From positions 3,348,001 to 3,412,000 of the forward strand of contig JAITYX010000034.1 of NCBI GenBank assembly GCA_021018815.1: 64,000 nt of DNA, in the 5' to 3' direction. This stretch comes from Talinum fruticosum. Lineage: Eukaryota > Streptophyta > Magnoliopsida > Caryophyllales > Talinaceae. A program made the position numbers and the translations under genes. The stretch's first letter is position 1. Each line of letters starts with the position of its first letter. Under the pieces are notes generated by a model. The model saw nothing but the letters and a program-made list of their open reading frames with translations, was not told the DNA's origin and did no database searches. This document shows, piece after piece, positions 57,280 through 64,000 of the stretch.

Positions 57280-58005
57280 ACTGGGTGTCTTGAATAAGCG
57301 TCTAGATTTTCTAAGGGACCTGGATTTCACCTTTCATTACCTTAATAACCGTTTGGTTATCCACTTCCAAAATGATAGAGCAAAACCCCGCTTAGACTAT
57401 TGTTTGGACTCCATTTCTCATAACAGATAGCATCTACTAAAAGAACTGAAGCTAGCCCCAAGTTTATTACAACTGCTCGTAGAAACCTACCATCCCATCC
57501 TCCGATAACGAAACCTCCCGCTTCGTTGAAGAAGACCTCGAACCAACGAAGTCGATTTTGATAAATCCTCCAGGTGGTATGTGCCAACTAATAAGTTGAT
57601 TAGAAGTGTTGGCACGTAGAGAGAGGGAAAATGAAAAAGGGTTGAAATGTTGATCCAGTCTGCACCTAGATCGCCATTCAACTCAAGAAGATTTGGCACA
57701 TAGAATTGTAGCAATGAAATTAAAAGATCCATTATTGAAAACCGTATAATTCCTGCTCTTCCAAATACTCCATAACAAATGAACCGTTAAGATCATCCGA
57801 GTTGGTTTTTTCATCCTTTTAAATGCATAAATAATATGATTCGAGTGAGATTCCGCAAATGATTTACGTTCACCTCCAGCCACTTGTGCCAAAAATCGTG
57901 TCCCGGTAACAAAGACATGAGTGCATTGTGAGAAAAGGTGGTTAATTGATTCACTATGAATCATACATATCGAGCAAATAGTGTCAATATCAACCTTCTT
58001 TTAGC
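57280..58005 (-). pseudogene. LINE 2 RNase H start and zf-RVT zinc finger
   Basis: The zf-RVT finger is read at about 57900-57975: CSICMIHSESINHLFSQC, with the CxxC..H..C ligands in place, then LLWSIWKSRN (about 57755-57785). PPGGFIKIDFVGS (about 57545-57580) is the start of the RNase H domain, with Asp at the first catalytic position. EVDNQTVIKVMKGEIQVP (about 57310-57365) follows, where DN is the third catalytic region. The frame shifts several times. Confidence 0.8.
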
Positions 58006-60000
58006 CAAGTTATCCCGAGTAGATAATGCATTATATGACCTATCAGCCATGGAAACATTTTCGACTTCAGCGTTAAATCCAAACTCGAAATCCATGCAAA
58101 ATCCATGACTATGAACTAGTGGGAATATTATGGGCATTCTAAGTGGAAGACTTAGTCGTAAACTTTTCACTGCTAGATAAACCCCAACAAATAGAATCCT
58201 CAATTTCATGAGAACGGAGGGGAAGTCTTAATAACTTAACATCAATTGGTAGGAAAGTATTAAGACGTACCGAATCCCATTCTTTTTGGAGTGATGTAAT
58301 CACTAAGTGTAGCATCCAAGGGAGGAACATTCAAGAGGGGTTGTCATGAAAATCCAACAATCTTGAATTTTTCACACCAGGTACCCAACCAGAATTTTGC
58401 CTTTTTTCAATTACCTATTCTCCATCGCAGACCCCTTTTAAAGAGCTCTTTTTCCTTAAGCAAACACTTCGAAGCCCAGGAATCAAATCCTTGATTTTCC
58501 TTAAGAAATAATCCATATCTAATGGATACTTGGATCTTATGATTTTCCCCCACGAGTTTGCATAAAAGGCTTGATTAACTTCTTCGATTTTTCTAAGGCC
58601 TAGACCATCCAACTTAGGAGTACGAGACTTAATCCCACGCCACATAGGTAGCCCTTTGATGTCATGGGATTTTTTCCGAAAAAGTCACGATTAATTTTTT
58701 CCGGAGAGTTAGTAGTGCTCTTTGGAAGTTTAAAGCTCGCATAGTGTGTGCAGGAAGTAACTCAAGATTGGACTAAATAAGCACAACTCTACCGCTTCGA
58801 AATCGAGTTAGCTTTCCAATTCTACAGACTTGCCATTTGCTTTCATTAAAATGTCCGCAAATAGGGAACTATTAGGTCTTACTCTAAAAACGGAACAACC
58901 CGGATATTTCCCTAGTGAATTTGTGCACGGAATGTTAAAAACCGAGGAAATAGAGTTCCTAACCAAAGTCGTAGAATTATTTGAGAAGATTAAAGCCGAC
59001 GTATGAAAATTAATGAACTGCCCGACTAGGAACATAAGTCATTCAAAATATTGTGCAGCTTGAGACAAGTCTCATAATTAGCTTTACAAAAAGAAGGTTA
59101 TCATTAGCAAAGAATAAGTAAGGAATTTTCTATGCTCGTGGACACATCTTAATCCCAATTCTAGATTTAGGCTGCATTGTCGTAATATGATGTTTATACA
59201 CCAAGACATTCATACACGTAATAAACAAATAAAAAGACGAGAGGGTTTCCTTGTCTAAGCCCTCGAGAGGGTCGAAAAAATACCACATGATTTATCACTA
59301 ATTAAAATTGAATATGTTACCGAAGTAATACATTACCGTATCCAATTAATCCGAACATAATAAAACCCTAAATCCTTAAATCACGATAATAAGAAGTTCA
59401 TTCAATTCTATCATAAGCCATTTTCATGTCCAATTTAAGCCCTACATAAGCTTGTTTGCCTTTAATATTTCTAAATTTATTAATTACTTCATGTGTCAAT
59501 AGTATATTATCATGAATATCCCTCCTGAGCATAAAGGCACTCTAAAAAGGGCTAACAATCCTTTGCGGGACGGGTTTCAATCTATTAACCAAAATCTTAG
59601 AAATGATCTTAAACAGACAATTACACAAGCTAATTGGTCTGCATCTGAAAAGTTAAGGAAAGACATGAGACCTTTGGAATTAAGGCAATGAAAGTATGGT
59701 TATTCTCTTTTAATAATTTGTCGCGATTAAAAAAATCCATAATGCAAGCAAGTGATACCATTACCTATAATATCTCAATATTGTTGGAAGAACCCAGCAC
59801 TCAAGCTATCTAGCCCAGGGGCTTTAGTTGGGTTCATTTGAAAGACAACAGTCTTAATCTCACTTGTCATAATCGGAAGAACAAGTCTGGTTATCATCCT
59901 CAATAGATAATAAGACTTAACTCATATTTAAATCTCTTAGTGAAATCGAGTCACAAATTTATGTTATATATCATTTTTTCATTAATCTAAACACTTAACT
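58006..60000 (-). pseudogene. LINE 2 reverse transcriptase, broken
   Basis: In minus-strand order: RPISLCNCLFKIISKILVNR (about 59580-59645), IHDNILLTHEVINKF (about 59475-59525), KQAYVGLKLDMKMAYDRIE (about 59405-59460), FFANDNLLF (about 59075-59105), ESWLTRFRSGRVVLI (about 58780-58830), GLGLRKIEEVNQAFYA (about 58560-58610) and DSICWGLSSSEKFTTKSST (about 58139-58200). The catalytic FADD box reads FAND, so an Asp is replaced by Asn. Stops and frameshifts are frequent. It would reverse transcribe the LINE RNA at the nicked target. Confidence 0.85.
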
Positions 60001-61100
60001 CATCTTTAATTCTAAGGATATTCATTTTTTGCTTCCGAAGGCACAACGATGAAAAAATTTAAAATTCCTATCACCTTAAGTCGAGTCATTCCTTTCGATA
60101 GAACTTTTCCCAATATTTCGATTAAACAAAAGTAAACATTCTCTTTGTTTAATTAAACGAGCATGCAAATGTAATAATATGTTATTGTAAGGATTAGTAA
60201 AATTCTATCTTCCACTTAAGAGATTCGAAATTTTTTCACCTTTCGGGAGTAGTTACTCGTAGACTTTAGAAGCCCATAACTTAAGCTTTGCTTTAACGTT
60301 CTTGAGTTTTCAAACAATCTTAAACATAAGCGTTCCTCGGGGATTCCATTCCTTTGTTGCTTGATAATGTTATTGACTTCAGTATAACTAGACCAATGAT
60401 TCTAAAACCTAAATTTTTAATGTGTATGCCGATGAAATGTCGGGGCTAGTATCTAATGTAATGTAACTATGATCGGAACACGAAAATGACCCATGAGAGA
60501 CAGAGCAATTGGGGTACAAGTTCCTGCAATGCATGGTTGCAATTGCTCTATCTAATCTTTCATAAATCAGATGTCCCCTTAAAAAATTTTCTAAGTGAAA
60601 ATTACATCGGTGGTATGAATGCTCTCCCCTAGATACTAAACAAAAAGTCACTCATTCTCTACACATTATTGAGAGAGAAATTTAATCCCCATACTTTCTT
60701 ATCCAAACATTCTATTTTGTTAAAATCTCCAATAATACACCAAGGTAAATTAATCAGGCAATTAATTTCTTATTAATGATTCCAGAAAATAGGCTTATCA
60801 ATGGCTTGAGCTGGAATGTAAATTCCCGTAACTATACATTCCTTTTGAATAATCTTATCAAACGCATAAAGGTGTATAGTCCGTTGATATTTAATAATCA
60901 CATTAGCTCATATTTTGCAGCTATTCTAAAGAACCCACATACCCCCACTATGATTATGAGGCAGGACAAAGTTGAAATGATCAACCCCCTTCTCCCCAAG
61001 GAGGGGATAATTTTCTTTGTACTTTCGTCATTAGTCATTGTTTCAGTCAAAAATAAAATATTTGGCCTTGCTTTCTAGTTTAAAATCATAATTTCTTATT
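60001..61100 (-). pseudogene. LINE 2 APE-type endonuclease, broken
   Basis: On the minus strand: an N-terminal stretch ending RPHNHSGGMWVL-like text (PHNHSGGMWVL, about 60935-60970), PWCIIGDFN (about 60720-60745) and, in the ORF 60409-60651, FLRGHLIYERLDRAIATM (about 60535-60590) and SCSDHSYI (about 60470-60490), the SDH motif with its catalytic Asp and His present. This is the enzyme that nicks DNA to start insertion. The GDFN and ERLDRA blocks are in different frames. 60001-60400 is the linker to the reverse transcriptase, with no motif I can name. Confidence 0.82.
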
Positions 61101-62727
61101 TGATTTTGTGCTTTTTAGCATCTTGAATGTTTTGGGCAACAATTTTCATAGAAAAATAATCTCTATCCCTCAATAGTTCCAACTATAGAGAGAATGACAA
61201 ATGACATACCAAACATAAAAAAGCATACAAAGATGAAATAATTTTGGCTTGCAAAGTAAGATTCGGCCCCTTAAAGGGTTGGTCGAAAAAGAGCCTTGGG
61301 AATCTCAATAAGAACAGAAATTCCTCTTGCCCAAAAAATACAACCATTCCAATTCGGATAGAAAATATACATAGAGTTAAAGAAAATAACAAGAGAAATA
61401 ATACACCCAAGAGGAAAAACAATGCATGTTCCACGCAATGCCATTATGCTCTTAGAGCTCTTCCCACCATCTCCTCACATTACACCATGCAACCAAAAAC
61501 CAGAAAGATGAACACAAAAAATAGATTAAAACAAGGGAGAAATAAACAAGTCCAAACCAATGGAAAAATTCAAAAATATAAAAAAAGGAAAGCCTGAAAA
61601 ATCCAAGAGCATCAAACAACTAATAAAAGAATTCGTTAGAAATATAATCTCGGATACACAAAGTATCTCATTATTGAAATTCATAATACTAGGCGGCCTA
61701 GTTTTAAGCGGCTTGCAGCCCAAAAAGGGGGCACCATAGATAACCAAGCAACACCACCATAGTATGAGAAGGGACAATGAAAAAATCCCACCGTAACATA
61801 AGATCGTTGAACCCAATCTAAAAAGGAAGGGAGTGATCATCATAGGAGCTATAGACTATAGAGAATTGGCACCCCAAACAAGACTTATGAAAATAGGTAC
61901 TAACAAAGATAATACCCCAAATGCTTCTAATAATCTGGAATATCGAAAAAATCCCTGCTCATAACAACAACTTGACAAATAGGTCCAAACAAAGCACGCA
62001 ATGCCAAGAAATTCGTAAGAAGATAGCACACCCCTTTAAAACCCAAGCCGACAGCGAAGGTCAAGTGAACACAAGTAGATCCCCGAAAACCAAGAAAACA
62101 AAGAGCAAGCGGATGAGTCCAGGCGGAAGATCACCAAAAACAGGCAAACAAACACAACCAATAAACTAACCGAACCCAATCTAAAAACACCTTAGGCGGA
62201 TAAAAGTCCGACAACAGATCGGTAGAAGAAGTACAAAAAAGATATGAGCATCAAAAATAAAACCTCATCCATCCAAAAGACAGTCCGCACAGCTGAGGAA
62301 AAAGCGGGAATGGAACACCATAATAGGAGTAGAGAAAAGAAAAAGCGACCAAAAGAAAGAGAAAACAAGATTTGTGGCCCGGAATAAAGAAATAACCAAA
62401 AGGCCAAAACCGTCGAAGAACCCAACCTACATAAGAAAAACCAACAATATCAATCCCCCAAGAAAGCCAAAGAGAAGAAGAGAAAAGGAAAGGCCTAAGA
62501 GAGGCAGGACTAAGAGGGAGAAGAACAGGAAGACAAGAGCCCATCCCCACAACCAAACATCCCAACCAATAACCAAAAGGCCAGCAAACAAAAATGAAAA
62601 AAGACTAACAAAAGAGAGAGAGAAAAGAACATCCTAACCACTAAACGAAGAAGAGTACATAAATTAAAGAAAATTAATACAATAAAAACACCCCTGCAAC
62701 CTTTTCTGAACTCAATTCTCTTACTCA
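61101..62727 (-). mobile_element. LINE 2 upstream region (5' part, pyrimidine-rich on the minus strand)
   Basis: On the minus strand this stretch is rich in T, G and C and yields hydrophobic ORFs (for example 61183-61434 and 62510-62728) that look compositional. It stands where LINEs carry ORF1 or the linker to ORF2, but I see no gag-type zinc knuckle. It ends at about 62727, where Sirevirus gag sequence begins. Confidence 0.5.
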
Positions 62728-64000
62728 CCGTCCGAGTTGGACTAGGCTCAAATTTTCCGAAAAGGGATTTTTCTTAAATCCATTTTTAAAAGACTATTAT
62801 AGGAGTTATCTTCCTGTTCAGAGTTAAATCCCAAAACTTCCTGTTCGAGTTAAATCCCAAACCTTCTATTCTAAATGAAACAAGCCGAGAACCCAAGAGT
62901 AGATTAAGGTTTTTCTTACCTTGAGTGAGTTTTAAAATCATGTTATGAGACTCTTCCAAGTTTTTGTTCAAAAGTTCATTCTCATAATTCAGGTTCTCAA
63001 ACTTAGTCTCATTATCTTATGAGCTAGTATCATCTACCTTGACACTAAGTCTTAGTTTTTCTAAATCCTTTTTAAAAATAGTGTTCTTAGTTTCAAGAGA
63101 CTCAAGCTTTTCTTGAAATAAGGTAAAATTATAATTGGACTTTTCCTCTAAAGTAAAAATGTACTTAGCAAGGTCTTTCTTAAAGAACTTAAAAAGTAGT
63201 CAATTACCTCTTGACGATCGGTTTCTTGATAACCGGATGAATCTTATTCGAGTCAATCATGGCCATTAGACACTTGGATTCATCCTTAGTGTCATCTTCA
63301 TCTTCCGACTTATCCTCACTATAAGTGATGGCCTTCTTCTTCCTTTTCGAATCTCTTTAATTATTCAAGTAGTATCCGATAGTGTGTTCCTTACTTGCAC
63401 ACTCAAAACACCCCGAATAATTAGTAGAAGAAGACTTGAGAGAGAGAGAGAGAGGAGCTTTGCCTTTTCTTTTTCTTCCGAGAACCTAGGTTCTAGGCTT
63501 ATTTTTTCATTTCTTATGGTTCATCATCTTCTTGAAGTCTCTGGCAATTTGTTCAATTAGGTCATCTTCGAGTCTAAGCTGCTTGTACTTAGTTCAGCTT
63601 CTTCCGAGGCCTTCAACGTGACATTCTTGCTCAAACTAACCTCGGCTTCCTCTTCTTAAAGATGAAGCTCATGGGTCAAAGGTTTCCCAATATGCTCATC
63701 TAAATTTAATGTACTAAGGTCTTAAGCTTCTTCAATAGTTGTCACCCTTGGACCCCATTTCTTCTTAGGTAGACCACTCGAAGCTTTCTAACCACTTCTT
63801 CATTAGGCATCTTCTTACCAAGAGATTTGAGATTGTTTGATATCTCAATAAACCTCTCATCAGCCTCCATTTTTAATAATTCGTATTTGTGCAAGTATTG
63901 GCTGATCTTGGTCCGCCTCGACATGGCATGTTCCTTCATATGTGGTCAACAAGATGTCCGACATTTCTTTTGTTATTTTGTAAGCTGAGACCCTATTAAA
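62728..64000 (-). pseudogene. Sirevirus gag remnant, minus strand
   Basis: The minus strand reads KISQYLHKYELLKMEADERF (63840-63905), the counterpart of the ISQYLHKYE block of copies at 16980 and 27935. NEEVVRKL (about 63785-63810), a zinc knuckle CFECASKEH (about 63390-63420) and a charged coiled-coil-like stretch to 62780 follow. It is more diverged from family A than the A copies are from each other, perhaps a family B internal region. It runs out of the window at the right. Confidence 0.8.
63436..63454. repeat. (GA)n microsatellite
   Basis: About nine GA units within the gag remnant. Confidence 0.9.

Noticed and set aside
62192..62728. Hydrophobic minus-strand ORFs as membrane proteins
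   Set aside because: T-rich LINE upstream region. Two frames are hydrophobic over the same bases and no start context or partner domain supports a gene.
1..64000. tRNA, rRNA or conserved host genes
   Set aside because: I looked for such genes on both strands and saw only retroelement and transposon coding remnants. The tRNA-like words are primer-binding sites next to LTRs.

Overview
The window is nuclear plant DNA, most likely from a eudicot with a large, repeat-rich genome. It is built from nested transposable elements, and I find no host gene, rRNA or tRNA that I can defend. The evidence for a plant is the mix of families: Sirevirus-type Ty1/copia elements with long LTRs and an envelope-like ORF, Tat-lineage Ty3/gypsy elements, long chromovirus-type solo LTRs, L1-type LINEs with zf-RVT and RNase H domains, En/Spm (CACTA) transposons with a TNP2 transposase, and a Mutator-type MITE. 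Nearly all coding remnants are broken by stops and frameshifts.

Left part (1-23500). The 3' part of a gypsy LTR (1-2277) abuts rearranged Sirevirus pieces and a Sirevirus LTR (3500-4954). Next come an unassigned stretch, the 3' end and 3' LTR of a plus-strand Tat element (5965-7865), and the copia pol remnant it cut into (7866-9312), followed by that element's tail and probable LTR. A truncated minus-strand Sirevirus LTR and a Sirevirus tail lead into a CACTA element from 11283. Its TNP2 gene holds a 432-bp MITE with a 9-bp target duplication. The gene is then cut by a second Sirevirus copy (from 14961), which itself contains a 3.0-kb solo LTR with an exact TAACA duplication (18723-21748). 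A gypsy tail and LTR follow to about 23512.

Central part (23513-55345) is one deep nest. A minus-strand LINE is split into an RT part (23513-24653) and an endonuclease part (54885-55345). Between them lie two abutting LTRs of a second Sirevirus-like family (family B). The second B LTR was entered by a 10.4-kb Sirevirus with both LTRs (26120-36482) and by a minus-strand Tat element (36996-53506). The Tat element's two LTRs were in turn entered by a 2.9-kb solo LTR (38114-41014) and a 7.0-kb composite CACTA element (45106-52137, TSD ATC).

Right part (55346-64000). A minus-strand LINE carries an endonuclease, a reverse transcriptase, a zinc finger and an RNase H domain that is interrupted by a solo Sirevirus LTR (55828-57279). 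The window ends in a minus-strand Sirevirus gag remnant.

The most unusual signals are three long inverted repeats inside the composite CACTA element, two of them in a tandemly duplicated unit, which look like hairpin-RNA loci. The second is a TATA box with a pyrimidine-rich leader directly ahead of the Sirevirus envelope-like ORF, which suggests an internal promoter.
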